A stretch of 64,000 nt of DNA from Heterobasidion occidentale (GCA_039111635.1 JBCAQO010000001.1:2170001-2234000), one strand, 5' to 3'; counted from the first letter of the stretch, positions 44,151-56,995 are shown. The notes: generated by a model not told the origin, from the sequence alone. A program made the numbers and translations.

Positions 44151-45654
44151 ATGAACGCCACCCTCGCTGCCGCCGCCTCTCCGCGCCCAAAACGCAAAGG
44201 CTCCGTCCGCAGACCCCGCGCAGCTTCTCATCTCCCCCCGGTCCAGACTCAGGAAACTCACGACCTCGCCCTCCAGTCCATCCGCGCCCTCCTCAAGGGT
44301 CGCGCCTCCTACGATGCATTCCCCGTCAGCTTCAGGCTCATCGTCCTCGATTCAGAACTAGAGGTAAAGAAGGCCCTTCAGTGCCTGCTCACAAACGGTG
44401 CGCCCCCTCCTCCCTCTCCACATCCTTCGCCTCCTCACACGCTCTCTCCCCAGGCGTCGTCTCGGCTCCGCTATGGAACAGCGAGAGATCTCAGTTCGCC
44501 GGAATGTTCACAGTATCCGACATCATCCATCTCATCCAGTATTACTACCACACCTCCTCCTACGACAACGCCGCCGCAGACGTGGAAACCTTCAGACTCG
44601 AGTCCCTCCGAGGTGCGCCTTCACCATCCTCTCCCCCCTCTCACTCCCCCGTCTTCATCTCCCGTAAAAGACATAGAAAAGGAACTGGGCGTCGCCACCC
44701 CTCCTCTGCTGTACGAGCACCCGAACAGCTCCCTATACGACGCAGCCCGAGTTCTTATACACTCCCATGCCCGCCGCCTCCCCCTGCTTGACTACGACTC
44801 TGAAACAGGTCACGAAGTCATCGTCTCCGTCCTCACCCAGTACCGCCTGCTCAAATTCATCTCCATCAATGTAAGCCCTCCCCCGCCCCGCTCCACCGCT
44901 CCCCGTCCTCACGCAAGAGCAACAAGTGCACAAAGGAGATCCAATCCCTCCATCTGCCCCTCCGTAAACTCGGCATCGGCACATACATCTCAAAGCCGCT
45001 GTTCTCCACAGACGACGGCGAGATGCCCCCCGGCCACAATCGATATCATCCCATCGCCACCGCCACCCTGTCCACCACCGTCTTCGACGTCGTGCACATG
45101 TTCTCCGAGCGCGGTATCTCGGCCGTGCCCATCGTCGACGAGAACGGCGTCGTCGTCAACCTCTACGAGACCGTGGACGTCATCGTCAGTGCTTCTCTGC
45201 TTTTCACCGTTCGCGAGATCTTGCAGATGAACATCTCAAATAGACCCTCGTGAAGCTGGGGGCTTATCAGTCCCTCGACCTGACGATATCAGAGGCCCTG
45301 AACCAGCGATCGCCAGACTTTCCGGGCGTCGTGATCTGCACGGGAGCCGACTCGCTGGGCACCCTGCTGCAGCTGATCAAGAAGCGGCGCGTGCACCGGC
45401 TTGTCGTTGTCGAGGGCGATGTGCGTCGATTCTCACTTTCCGCGTCTTTCGTGCTGACCCGCGCTGTGCAGGAGGAGGAGCGGAAAGGGGGGAAGAAGGG
45501 GCGGCTGCTGGGCGTGCTCACGCTCTCCGACGTCCTGCGATATGTGATCGGCGACGTGGGGATCAAGGAGTCGACCGAACCAGCAGAAGAGCCCCCGGCA
45601 CCACCGGCGGTAGCGGAAACGGAACCGCCGTCTGCGCCTGAAGCGTCGAGCTGA
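44151..45654 (+). CDS. SNF4: AMPK/SNF1 kinase gamma subunit (copy 2)
   Basis: Second copy of the gene at 20105-21607, six exons at the same relative positions, intact. Protein changes are minor (for example S to R in the N-terminal extension, AAAE to AVAE in the C-terminal tail). Intron 1 is one base longer and intron 2 two bases shorter. Confidence 0.93.
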
Positions 45655-45816
45655 GTACTAGAGGAGAACGGAAGGTGTAATTTAGTTGTACCTGTCTGCA
45701 CTATATATTACTTTGGATGAGCGAGGGACGGCCGGAAGCGGCCGGGCGGGCGGCGAGAGGCCGGGTGAGCGGGGGAGAGTGTGTGTGGCTGGGCAAGGGA
45801 GCGGGGGACTACCGCG

Positions 45817-46962
45817 ATGACTGCGATCCAGGCGGTGTACGTGCGCGGGCACGAAGAGCGTCCCGAGCCCAAACCCCACGTCGTCTTCCGCATCGAGATC
45901 CAAGCCCACGTCCGCTCATGGAACATGTGGCGCCGCTACTCCGAGTTCCTCGACCTCCACACAGAGCTCACGAAGAGCACCGGCGCACCCCCGCCCGCGC
46001 CCCTCCCCCCCAAACACGCCCTCGCCATGCTCCGCTCGCGCACCGACGAGGCCCGCCTCGAGGAGCGCCGCCTCGGCCTCGAGGCCTACCTGCGTGCGAT
46101 CGTCAGCGCGAAAGACGACCGGTGGCGCGAGAGCTTCGCCCTGCGCGACTTTCTCGGCGTGCCCGTGGGGAAGCAGGCCGTCGCGGGCGGTAGCAGCAGC
46201 AGCAGCAGTGGTGGTGGTGGTGGTGGTGGTGGTGGCATTGGCGGCGGCAGCGGCGACACGTCGCAGTTCACGTCCTCCTCGTGGCTCGACGAGCACATCG
46301 ACCTGCAGGCGCGCGTGCGCGACGCCCGCGCGGACATCAACCGGCGCGACGCGCTCGGCGACCGCGGCGACGTCGGCGGCTCGCACGCCGCGAACGTGCA
46401 CGCGAAGCAGAAGCTCGCCGCGGTCCTCGCGCGCGCGGGCGCGCTCGCACAGGGTCTCGACGCGCTCGCGCGCGCGGGGATGAGCGCGGGCGAGCTGCAG
46501 CGCCGCACGGACATGGTCGCGCGCCTCCAGGACGACTGCGAGAAGCTCGGCAAGATGGTCTCCGTCTCGCGGCACGCCGCGCGCGGGCTCGGTGCGGCGG
46601 CGGAGCGCCACCCCGCGTCGTCGTCGGACCGCGCGGCCTTGCTCGAGGGCGCGCCCTCCGCGTTTGGCAAGCCCGTCACGCGCGTGTTCGGGGGTGGTGC
46701 CGCTGCGAAACCTCAGGAGACACAGCAGACGCGCCCGCTGGACGACCACGGGCTGCTGCAGCTGCAGCAGACGCAGATGACCCAGCAGGACACGCAGCTC
46801 GCCCAGCTCGCGACCATCCTCCAGCGCCAGAAGCAGCTGGGCATCGCGATCGGGAGCGAGATCGCGCAGCAGAACGAGATGCTCGATGATTTGGCGGTCG
46901 GCGTCGATCGGGTCGGCGGGAAGCTGGCGTCGGCGAAGAGGCAGATGAACCGGCTGGGGTAG
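45817..46962 (+). CDS. VAM7: Vacuolar SNARE with PX domain (copy 2)
   Basis: Second copy of the gene at 21771-22913, one exon, 381 residues. It has one extra AGC (Ser) codon and a slightly different GGT run in the Ser/Gly linker between PX domain and helical region, a microsatellite length variant. All other parts are the same. Confidence 0.92.
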   Translation: MTAIQAVYVRGHEERPEPKPHVVFRIEIQAHVRSWNMWRRYSEFLDLHTELTKSTGAPPPAPLPPKHALAMLRSRTDEARLEERRLGLEAYLRAIVSAKDDRWRESFALRDFLGVPVGKQAVAGGSSSSSSGGGGGGGGGIGGGSGDTSQFTSSSWLDEHIDLQARVRDARADINRRDALGDRGDVGGSHAANVHAKQKLAAVLARAGALAQGLDALARAGMSAGELQRRTDMVARLQDDCEKLGKMVSVSRHAARGLGAAAERHPASSSDRAALLEGAPSAFGKPVTRVFGGGAAAKPQETQQTRPLDDHGLLQLQQTQMTQQDTQLAQLATILQRQKQLGIAIGSEIAQQNEMLDDLAVGVDRVGGKLASAKRQMNRLG

Positions 46963-47129
46963 ACTGTATGCTGGTGCAGGTGCATATAGACGAACGTGAC
47001 GATTTCTTGGTGATGTGTATTTTATGTGATCTTCGTTCTTACTTTGGTTCACGGCGCGGAGCAGTGATGGTCTATACTATAATGCGTGAATACTATATAG
47101 TCCCATGCGCGTGAGCGTGTACTATGTGT

Positions 47130-48333
47130 CTATGTTATGCGAGGATCCTGCTTCGCCAAAACCCGTCCAACTCCCTGTAGATAGATAGAGCAGTCAGCAC
47201 AAGAGCAACGAACACCGGCCACGGCACGTACCTCGAAACATGAAATCATGATCCCACACGCAGGCGCAATTTTGGCCATGCGCGGGCCTATGCCAGCGAA
47301 CAACGCAGACATCCCCTCCGTCCGCAGGATCTGTGCCAGCAGCGGCAGCGTCCCTGTCGCCTCCCCCGCAGCGGCCGACATGACGAGCGCCTGCCGCCGC
47401 GTCTTGAGCACGTCAAACGGCGACGTGAGCAGCGCCGCCGTCGTCCCGCTCGTCGCGCCGCACACGAACGCGACGGACGCCCCCGTGCGGCCGCTGCGCT
47501 CGAACCTGCGCTTCAGGCCCTCGTACGTCGCCCAGTACATCCCGCTGAACGGCACGTCGCGCCACAGGGTCGGTCCGAGCCCGCGCCAGAGATGCCGGAT
47601 GCCGTGGCGCCGCGCGAGCGCGCGCACGGAGGTCAGCACGGAGCGGAGGGTGTGGGGGTTGTCGGACGAGAGGGGCGTCGACTGTAGGTTTGTCCGGATG
47701 AGTTCTAGCGGGGACGCGATGGAGGTTATGATCGTCCGCGAGAGGATGCCGGCTGTGAGCGGGACGAGGGTGGGATTTGAGAAGAGCGGGGGGAGTGCCT
47801 CGCGGAGGAGGTAGTCATAAGTGAGCATATAACACGTAGATGACGGGACGCCGATGACGCTGGGCGAGAAGGGAGCGTCAGCCTTTGGCAGCTGGCGAGG
47901 TGCGCGGGAACCACTCACAGCGTCGTCCCGGCTCCTTTCCACAGTCCCTTCAGACCCTCCACCCTCCAAACATGCCGGACGGCATCATAGAACCCGTTCA
48001 CCCTCTCCGTGCGCAGGACGCCGTGGTCCCACACGCAGACGATTTCCTGCGGTATCGAGCGGGCGAGCGACGACATGCTCCGCGTGCTGACACCTCGGAC
48101 ACATGGCACGTTGGCCGGCTGACAACATACATTTGGCGAGGCTCTGGAGGGAGACGGAACCGGTGTGCTCGGCGGTTGCGTCTGCAGGCGTGTTTTGACG
48201 ACGTCAAAGGGGGTCACTGTGGAGTCACCTTCAGGATGAGAAAGCGTCGAGATGCGACAAAAGCCATACTGGTCAACGCAGTCATGGTAGAGCCGGTCGC
48301 CGCAGCGACCAGCTTTGCGTTCAAAGGGTCCAT
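47130..48333 (-). CDS. MTM1: Mitochondrial carrier Mtm1/SLC25A39-40 type (copy 2)
   Basis: Second copy of the gene at 23082-24284, four exons, intact. The donor of intron 1 reads gtatgg here instead of gtacgg. The three carrier signatures and the Cys-rich loop are unchanged. Confidence 0.9.
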
Positions 48334-50105
48334 GGTGCAGCCGACGGAGGGTGTCGTGCGAGAGGGAAAAGGAGAGGGGCGTTGGATTTTGGGAAAACAC
48401 GGAAGAGTAGTAAGAGACGGCCGTCACTGCCGAAACAAATCGCCGCTCCTTATCTGATAAGCAAATGATCTCCGCACGTGGCGTTCCCCACACTGACTCG
48501 CTGGGTTTCCAGGGCTGCCAGGACAAACATCTTGTTCTTCACCCGTCGAAACGACACTGGCAATATTTTTTATCCTCGTGATGTTCCTTCATGTGAGGTT
48601 TTCCGCTCGGATTCGGGACTTTGGATCGGCGATGACAATGTCCTGACGGTCGGGTATCGATGGAACCGTAATATTTTCGCCGATGCAAAATGGAAACATC
48701 TCAATTCCCTTCAGGAGCTTTCTGACGCGCGCCGTGGATACACCCCCAGCGTCCCGTAGTATGAGAAGGGAACAGCTGCCTATCACCTTTGCGTAGCTCC
48801 AATTCCTGACACTGAATACACACTGCACGTGGATCTCCTCGCCCGATCTGGCCTCCGTCTCAGAGGAGTCCCAGAGGTGCCCGTGTGTCCCGAAGGCGAA
48901 CACATCCGCACGGTGCCCTTGAGCCTCTGAAATGGCTCCAGGGTCCTCACGATGTGGAGCTTCACACAACCAGCATCGCGTTCAGGTTGAGCGTCACCAT
49001 GGTGCATGGCGATCGCCGTTTAGACACTCGTCTTCGGGCTGCCGCGCGCGTGAAGCCCTCCTTCTCGGCACGAAGAGCATACACGCCAGGATGCGTGGAG
49101 TCTGTCTCACCAACCGGTCGACCCTGCACGTTCTCCCGGAGTACTCCCCAGCGGGAAGTCTGAACACGAAAACCAGAATAGATGCATTCTGGTCCCTGTG
49201 GATAGGCCGCAGGAATCCTACAAGTGCGCGCTGAAGGAAATCATCGCCGCGTCGAATGAGGTCTATGGTGCGTTCATATGTCACATGCTGATCATGAATC
49301 TCTCGCCGTCAGCGAGAGGCCTGGCAGTGGCTCATTAGATCACAGTACCAGCTCCCTTGCAGGGAATGAGACGCGGAGCGCCGATTTCCTAAAGCCAGCG
49401 CAGCGACGTGGAGCGTGCCTTCCTCAACAAATCCTGCTGTGCCTCAAGGGCGAAACGCAGGTCAGTGTCCATCGATCGAGATAGCGCATACAGACTTGGC
49501 CCCGTCGTTTCCCTTGACGAAGACCCGCCCGTCCATGAGCACGGCGGTCCGCGAGACGCTTCGCCAATCCATGCTCGTCCTCCGCACCCTTGAGAGGCCT
49601 TTTGTGAGTATACCAGGCATACCCGAGCAATTTTGATCGACAAGACTATGCTGCAGGGCAGTGGCATTCTGGCAACCTCGTCAAGCTCGATCACGACCTA
49701 TCCGGATCTATCAGCAACAAGAAGAGAAACGCCGTCAGTTTCAAGAGCAGATCGAGCGAGAGCTCCACCAGGTGTGAGCTACCGCCATGACATGTACATA
49801 TACCCTCCCTCAAGCTGAAAACATCGCGTCGAGTGCTGCTGAAACCTGTATACCTGTTACGATGGGAAAAGAGCCTCATCTTGATCTTGTATTTTTCTCT
49901 CAACCGTAGTTCTAGCAATCCTACAAACAATATCGTGGCCTTCCCTGCTTTCTGCAGAATCAATATCCGAAACAATCACAACACGTACACGCCACTCGAG
50001 TCCGTCCTGCTTAATCTAGAAAATCCAAATCCGTTTCAAGTTGCATACAGTACACTTCGAATCACATCCACCCTTGTCCTTCAGCGGGGGGCCCTCTCGA
50101 CGGGA
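48334..50105. other. Unresolved stretch, possible gene (copy 2)
   Basis: Counterpart of 24285-25987. It carries 54 bp at 49535-49588 and about 10 bp near 49340 that copy 1 lacks. A minus-strand frame of 126 codons (48589-48969) is longer here than in copy 1 because of a small indel near 48745. It still cannot be joined into a full gene. Confidence 0.3.
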
Positions 50106-51946
50106 TCAGAAATCCTGGTACGGCGGCGGGCCCTCGGCGTCGGGCTTCTTGTCTTCCTCAGGGGCACCGCTACCGCCCTGCAGCCGGCGCTCGCGCTCCT
50201 CCCTCTCCAGCCTCTTCTTCTCTTCCTCCGCGCTCTCATATGTGGGCGCTGCAGACGTCGACGCCGCCGCCTCGCCATGCAGCACCTTCTCGCGCTCCTC
50301 GCGCTCGAGCCGCTTCTTCTCGTCCTCCGCGCTCTCGAAATGTGTAGCGGGGGGCGGCGCCGACGAGGTGGGCACGGAAGAGGACACGCTCCCGCTGCGC
50401 CCGGACGAAGGCAGGGGGGCCTTGATATCACGCAGCGAGCCACTCGCGGGGCCGGGGCCGTCGGCGCCAGCGGACACGGGGACGCCCGTCTCCGCGATAG
50501 TGGGCAGGTCCAAGGGCGCCTTTACGTCGGATTGAGTAGCGTCCGGAGACACGAACGCGGCGGACGGGGAGGCGGACGTTGGGATGGGCGCCGGCGCGTT
50601 GTTCAAGGCGGTGGGGTCGATGGCGGAGACCGAACCAGGGACTGGCATGGGACTGGTTGGCTTGCGTGAGGCGACGGGGCTTGGGGTTCGGTTGATTCGC
50701 GGGGGAGGCGCGTGGATGGGGTGAACCGGAGGCGGGGCCTTGCCCGACACGTCTGGCACAAAGGCCGGCGCGATCGTGCCGGGAGGCGTCAAAGGGACGT
50801 TCGACTGGGAGCGGGGCTCGGGCGAGCTGAGGCGCGAGAGCTCTTTGGCGTGCGTCTCCCCGAAGCTGCGCGTATCGGAGCGATCCAGACTCGCGCCGGC
50901 GGGGGAAAAGGTCGTTTGGCCGGGCTTCCAGTGATCGAGAGCATGTTGGAGGTTCGCGCGTATCGTGCCCGTTTGCTCCGCGCTTTGGTAGGGCTGGCCC
51001 GATGAAGGGGGGATTGGTGGAAGGTGGGAGAGGACGGGCTCCGAGGCTTGAGCGAGAAGGGACAACTTCTCGCCATACTAACCGACGATCGCGGGGTGAG
51101 CGAACAGAGGAACAGGTGTGACGAAGAGACAGCCCACCTCGCGCAGCGCCTCCCACTTGAGCTGTTCGCTTTCCTTGAGGGACTTACGGATGAGGATCTG
51201 GTGCTCCTTCTCGAGCGGCTCGTCATCGCGCTCCGCTTTGGCGAGCTGGTCCTTGAGTTCCGCGACACGCTTTTCATAGCCCTTCTCCTGGCCGTGCTCG
51301 AGGCGGGCGATCTGGTTCTGGAGCCCGGCGCGGGCGTTGCGGCGGGCGGTCAGGGCGGTCTCGTTGTCGCGGAGGGACTTGAGCGGGGTGCGGGCGGCGT
51401 TGAGCTTGACGGCGAGGGTGCTCGCCAAGGAGCCCGAGACGTAGTTCAAGAACGCCAAGCGATCGGATACTGGAGACGCATTGGGACAGAAAGCGCGGTG
51501 AGAGGAGATCGATGGGAGGCGAGCGAGGTGTGCACTGACTGTCTTTGACATCGGGGGCCTCGTTCTGGCCCCAGGTGTAGAGCTCTTTGCTGTGCGCCTG
51601 TGCGTTCCTGTTCACGCTGTCAAAGTCGAGGGCGATGCCCTTCTCTGTGGTGATGATCTTCTGGATGGGGCCGGTGGTGCTGGGGGGATTTTGAGCGGGA
51701 GAAGAAGGAGGAAGGCGGGGGCGCTCACGAGTAGGCCTGCTGGAATGTCCTGAACTGATGCTGGATCTGCTCCAAGGTGTGACTCTTGTGAGTCTGTGTC
51801 GCGCCAGAGTCGGCGGCGGCGGACGACGCGGCGGCCTGGGGGCTGGTCGGGCGGGTGGAGCCGGGGATGTGGCCCGCGAGGGGAGAGGCGTTGATGGCGC
51901 TCTGGGCCTTGTCGGCGAAGGAGGAGAGGAAGCCTGGGACGGGCAT
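50106..51946 (-). CDS. PIL1: Eisosome core protein Pil1/Lsp1 family (copy 2)
   Basis: Second copy of the gene at 25988-27829 with the same four exons, intact. Changes include one Glu to Asp in a charged repeat and Leu to Arg before the final LQGGSG. The terminal PPPYQDF is conserved. Confidence 0.85.
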
Positions 51947-52125
51947 CGTGATGTAGAAGATGGAGGATGGACTGGCAAGTACGAGGAGACAGATCGAGAG
52001 ACGCTGCGCATTACTCCTGGGTCGTGGTCACATACAATCAGTCACACTCCTACGTCATCGCTCGCCCGTCGCTGCCGCAGGCACAGCGCGACCTCGCACC
52101 ATAATACACGATAAGTATCCACCCT

Positions 52126-53443
52126 CTACACAATCATCTTCTTCGCGGTCTTCCCCTTCTTCTCCGAATCCTTATGCGACAAGAACTCCACCTCCGTCGC
52201 GAGCGGGCCCGCCAGCTTCTGCGCCTCCGTGTACCCCAGCACCCCGATCTTGAAGTGCTTCCCCACCGCCTCGATCCGCTCCCGCAGCGCCTCGTCGTCC
52301 CCAACCGAGTTCCCTGGCGCGAGCCGCGTCCAGATCGACAGTCGGTAGAATTGCGGTCGCGTCGACACGATCACCCCCGTCACCAACGACGGCGTCCCCG
52401 CCGGCGTGTCCGCGTTCGTCAAGTATGGGTCGAATGTCTCTCCAATCGCAGCCAGCATCTGCGCGCAGCACGGTCACAGAAGCAGCACATCAGCCACGCC
52501 TGCCATAGAAATTGAAAAAAAGGCACAATCGGTCGACGCACCGTGTAGAGCCACATTTTATCGACATGGTTCCTGTTCTTGTCTTTGGGAAGCTGGATAC
52601 TCCACTTCCCTCCATTTTTGTTCGCCTCGTCTTCCCACGCGGGGATGATTCCTTCCTGCGGATTTATTCCAGTTCAAACACCGCAATAAACTCTCGAGGT
52701 CGCTCGGGCGACGAACCTTAAACAGATAGTAATTCGCCTTTGGCGGCAGTTGCGAAGGCGGGACAATGTTGTTGTTCAGACTGCGATACGATCGACAGTG
52801 AGCCCACAGTGCCTCCGAGCCGGAGGGCAAAGTAAGAGGGATGTACGCACCCCCAGAATTCCTCCACGCTATCGAAAGTGATCACACGCTTGATGTCCTC
52901 CATCCACCCCATCGCGGCAGCCGCGCCAGGCGTCTGCGGAAGGGGAGTCTGCGGGAACGCGGTCGACGGCGTCTGCGGGAGATTGCGGCCCTTCGTCGCG
53001 GGCGAATCGAACCACAGCGTCCAGGGTGAGTACAGCGGGTGCTAGATCATCCAGAAAGCGCAAAGAACGGGTGTCGAGGGGCGTTCGGACCCGGTCAGTA
53101 TGCGAAAAGCTCATATGTACACAGAAGAGGGAAGACGAGGCGCCGCGTCCTGCAGCAGCGGCTGGAACGTGCGCGCGACCGCAAGAAGGACGGACGGACT
53201 AACCTTGACGTTGAAATTTTTGGGGTCGCTGAAGACGGTCCTGATCGTCTCTGCCTGCGCCTCCATGTTCACTTCTTGGATCTCACCAGGCTCCAGCGCA
53301 TCGCCGGTGCCCTTCTCCTCTACTATCGTCGAAGTAGCGAGGCCTGCGGGGACGTTCGCCTCGGGATGCTCCGCCAGCGCAGCTTGGACGGCAGATCGGG
53401 CGGCCTGGAGGGCTGGCCCAGGAAGAGACGAGACAGTGGTCAT
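52126..53443 (-). CDS. CDC33: Translation initiation factor eIF4E (copy 2)
   Basis: Second copy of the gene at 28009-29345, same five exons. The N-terminal segment encoded at 53304-53338 reads STIVEEKGTG and is seven residues shorter than the basic segment of copy 1. Cap-binding residues are unchanged. The acidic form fits better with the surrounding composition, so it may be the ancestral state. Confidence 0.93.
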
Positions 53444-54736
53444 GTTTTTTGTTGTACGCGCAAAGATTCACTCGGTTTCGAGGAGGGTGTGTGGACAGAG
53501 AAGGGTCGGAGGAAGTGGGGGTGGGTGGAGCGGGCTTTTAGAGCGGGGCGGGTAGGTGCCGGATCGGGGACGTCGAGCTCGTAGTAGTGCAATAGAACGG
53601 TACAGTTCGGTGAGCAGAGTGTACAGGTGGTTCACAGCGAGAGGCTAGGGCGGGTGGGTATGAGAGGCTGAGTGTGTAATGTGGAAGGCTGCGTGTGTCG
53701 AGGAGAAAGTGGTGACTGTGATCGCGGGCGTGAGAACCGCGTGATCTCATTTTCGAATTATCAATTTCCCCGGCCGGTCCCGGGGTTCGTCCATGGCCGC
53801 GCTGCTCCCCTTCGCCAGCATCGTCTTCGAACGGCCTCACACTCACTGAGCGCTGGTTAGGAAAAGGTGGACACAATAGACGATCGGGCTATTTATCATC
53901 GCGCATCATGGCATGATGCCGATCGTGTTTTCTTGCTGACCAACTGGTACAATCTCTTGTCTTCTCTGCAATCACTCGCTAACACCCGATGGCGATGACG
54001 CTCAGCATTTCGATGACCCTCTGTCTACTTACCAAGGAGCCCCACCTTTGACAACCCGGCCAAAAAGCGACCGCGGACACTTGCGACTGACAAGCAAAGG
54101 CGACGGCGACGAAGCTGACGGCGATGTCACAGCGACCCACCTGCGACGCGAATGGCATGCGGCTACGGCGCTAAGAGCGAACGGTGGAGGGGCGCCGCAG
54201 CGACGACGATGAAACGACGATCGACTGGGCGAAAACCTATCGCCGTGTCGACGGGACAGCCCTGGTGATCACAGTGTGCACGGCACCGTCCCCTTGCCCC
54301 ATTTCCTAGCATCCCCTTCATTTACCAAGAAAAGAAAAACAATCAGCGCTGCGCATGGTCGGTGACCGCGTACCGCATCCTCCTGATTTGGGGTGCGCAG
54401 ATCGTTCCTCTTGAAGCTCCGCGTGCGTCCGCTATTCGACCCCGCGCGTGTACCTTGTCACCTTCACGGTCCTGGCTGTTATCTAGTGAGTTCAGCGAGC
54501 AATACGATTCGAACAACGCGTGTATTATCGAACGAATAGAACATACAATATATGAAGGAATATATCTCTGGCCTACTGCTGAAGAAACACAATAATCTAC
54601 AACTATAGCACGAGGCAACAACACAGACCCGGAATTACAACCTGCCGAGCGCGCAAGAGGAGGATAGCTAAAGACACAGCCGTACACTATATACAGAGTC
54701 CCAGAAACAGAACGAAAGCCGAAGAACAAGGATGAA
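53444..54736. other. Long intergenic region upstream of eIF4E (copy 2)
   Basis: Counterpart of 29346-30633, with small indels between 53440 and 53750. The nested palindrome is kept (around 53878-53924). No gene is supported. Confidence 0.4.
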
Positions 54737-55944
54737 TCAGAAGGGATTTGTGTACACGGAATCCGCAGGGACAGGAGCAGAGGCGAGAGACGGCTCGTCC
54801 CCTGCGTCCGGTATGCGGTGCATCTGGTGGACTTTCTCCGACAGGTCAAGGAACTTTTGTAAATGCGAAAAGACGTCAGCTCCCGGAATTGTCTACAGCC
54901 GAAATTCAGGGCCTACCCTTTGTTCTTCTTCCAAGGTCTCCTCTTGTGCACTTTTTAGGGTGCTCTGCATATGAACCAACATTGTCTGCGCCCAAGTCCG
55001 TTGAGCGTTCATAGTGCAACGATGTCAACAAGGGCCTACCCTGATAGAGCGGCTCGAAAGGCCTCGGTAGGTCGACACGCGCTCAAGAGGGGCAGGATCT
55101 GTGCCAACGAGCCGCAGCTGATCGTGCAAGTAGATGATATACTGCTCGAGGCACTCGAGGTAAAACCGCTTTTTGTCATGCGACGAGATTGTGTCTCTGA
55201 AATAACATGAGTGAGCTGCGCTTGCATAAGAGGCGAGGATGCAAACTTACGGATCTGTCGGCGTAAAGCCAACGTTGTCGGCGACGGTGCGCTGTCGCGC
55301 TTTGCGCTGGCTCTCGACTTTCCTGTCCGACTCGCGCTTCGCTGCGCCGACGGCGGTCGGGGTGTGGGAGGCGAGCTCTGTGAGAAGCTCGCTGGGCGTC
55401 GGAAACGTGGTACGAGGCGCGTCGCCATAGGCTAGAAGGTGCTCTTGCGAGGGAGGGGGATAAGCCGGCGGGCCCATTGCCAAGGACTCCGGTTGCATAG
55501 GCCCCTCGCCGTGAAGGAAGGGGTCCTGCGAGGTGGATGTGGCGAGGGTCGCGGGCCAGCTGCCGAAGAGGGCAACGGGAGAGTGGATCGGGATGTCCGG
55601 GCTCTCCAAATCGGCCGTCGACATGGCGTGGTGCTCGAGAGGATATGACAGTTCTGCGGGCCACAAGTGGCGGGAGAGGGCGTGTCCCATAGGAATTTCA
55701 GAGTCGTTTTCAGGGCTGTGCTGGGCGTAGACGGAGTCCATGGGGAGCTGCTGTAGCTCTGCAGGGTGGGCACCGGTCTGGGGGGGACAGGGCAAGGGAG
55801 CGAAGTCAGCAGCACTGGGGTGAGAGGGAAGGGAATCCATCTGGAAAGGGAGAGTTGTGAGCGAGAGGAGAAAAGGAGGGGGATGGGACGTACGGAGGGG
55901 AAGTAGTCGGGCGGGATGTAAAGAAAGCTGTCTGTGGCGAACAT
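54737..55944 (-). CDS. Uncharacterised basic/helical (bZIP-like) protein A (copy 2, intact)
   Basis: Intact version of the gene at 30634-31837, 327 residues in five exons. The second exon runs from MDSLPSHPSAADFAP to TPTDP and carries the PPAYPPP motif and the basic run. The helix YLECLEQYIIYLHDQL and the motif RVSTYRGLSSRSIRTMLVHMQ follow; the end is PADSVYTNPF. The paralogue at 56996 is divergent from it, about 1.05 kb away. A nuclear regulatory role is a guess from the basic/helical layout; no DNA-binding signature is met. Confidence 0.7.
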
Positions 55945-56203
55945 GATCTGACGAGCGTCGGGGGACGGGGAGGATCGAGAGCGAGAGTGGATATGTTTAT
56001 ACTCCCGCGACCAATTGGGAAATATGCCTGCCCCGGGTCCTGGCCCGCAGTAGGGTTTGCATTGAAGTCCTCTTTGCGATCAGCACCTCCATGGCTCGAA
56101 CTAGGCCGTCCGGGGCCGTGAAAGGCACGCGGGGTCGAACACCTCTGCGTCCGGCCGCGACGTCCATCCTCTGCACGCCAGAGCTTAGGTCCCGGATGTG
56201 GCG

Positions 56204-56707
56204 TTAGGGTTGCCCCCGAGATTTATAGCCCATCTCATTTGATTCCGATCGCGCCCCCTCCCCATTCACTGCTCGGAAATCTCGGGCGACTGCCTCGAGA
56301 TCCGTTCCCTCTATCCTGTAGATAATTATACCTCCGTCTCCTATGCCACCCTCTCCCCTGATGTGAACCGGCGCCAGCCCCGACACGTCGACCCGAAGCG
56401 AGTCAGAGGGCCCACATGGGGATTCGCTGATTGTGATTGGGGGTACAGAGCGTCCGGGCACCATGCCTTGCAATGAATGAGCGCAACGCCCGACTTGAGG
56501 GAGGTGGGCAGAGTGCAGCCAATATGCACGCTTTTGGAGGCAAAGACTCGGTGAGGAGATGGATCGAGGGTGAGATCTGAGAGATCTGGGATCTGTGGAC
56601 GGATATGGCGGTCCTCGACACAGAATCTGGCTGCATAAGTCAGCGGGAACTTTCCATGGCCGATTGAAGCGTGCGAACGCGACGCAGCCGCTCAAAGCCA
56701 GCTCCAT
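56204..56707 (-). CDS. Possible small ORF between divergent paralogues
   Basis: Open frame of 167 codons (start MELALSGCVAF, end SRGQP) between the two divergent bZIP-like genes. The 3' half is present and open in copy 1 as well. A segment IRGEGGIGDGGIIIYRIEG looks protein-like, but no domain is recognised and the codon use is not distinctive. It could be chance in GC-rich promoter DNA. Confidence 0.25.
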   Translation of the reverse strand: MELALSGCVAFARFNRPWKVPADLCSQILCRGPPYPSTDPRSLRSHPRSISSPSLCLQKRAYWLHSAHLPQVGRCAHSLQGMVPGRSVPPITISESPCGPSDSLRVDVSGLAPVHIRGEGGIGDGGIIIYRIEGTDLEAVARDFRAVNGEGARSESNEMGYKSRGQP

Positions 56708-56995
56708 CGCCCGTCCGCACTGATGGACTTACGGATGCAGATCTCTTTCGAGCGATGATCCTCCACTCCGCTGCACGGTGATCTCTCCCGTGCGTTGGAT
56801 GGCACCACCACCATGGATCCTGTCGCCCATCAGACATTTTCAATTCCATCGAACACCGTGGACAAGAGGGTCCGTACCGGTGACGAATAAAACACTCTTG
56901 GGTGTTTCAGACCCGGCCTTCTCCCTCTCTCTGAACGTTCTTACATACTTAATCACCTCAGTTCCCACCCCGCTCCATCCCCCACAGAGTCAGCC

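Larger units (their letters stand above)
32535..56540. repeat. Copy 2 of the duplicated block (probable haplotype B)
   Basis: Matches 8538-32434 throughout. It starts at the gap edge with cgaggaaggtttg (also at 8538) and runs without a break into unique DNA after cttttggagg at 56540, where copy 1 stops at 32434. SNPs and indels are scattered, with an unusually dense patch of 1-base indels at about 41.7-43.2 kb. Confidence 0.95.

Noticed and set aside
8538..56540. A real recent segmental duplication of 13 or more genes
   Set aside because: The copy boundaries coincide with both edges of a 100-N gap, and differences look allelic. An unmerged haplotype overlap explains this with fewer assumptions, though read data are needed to exclude duplication.
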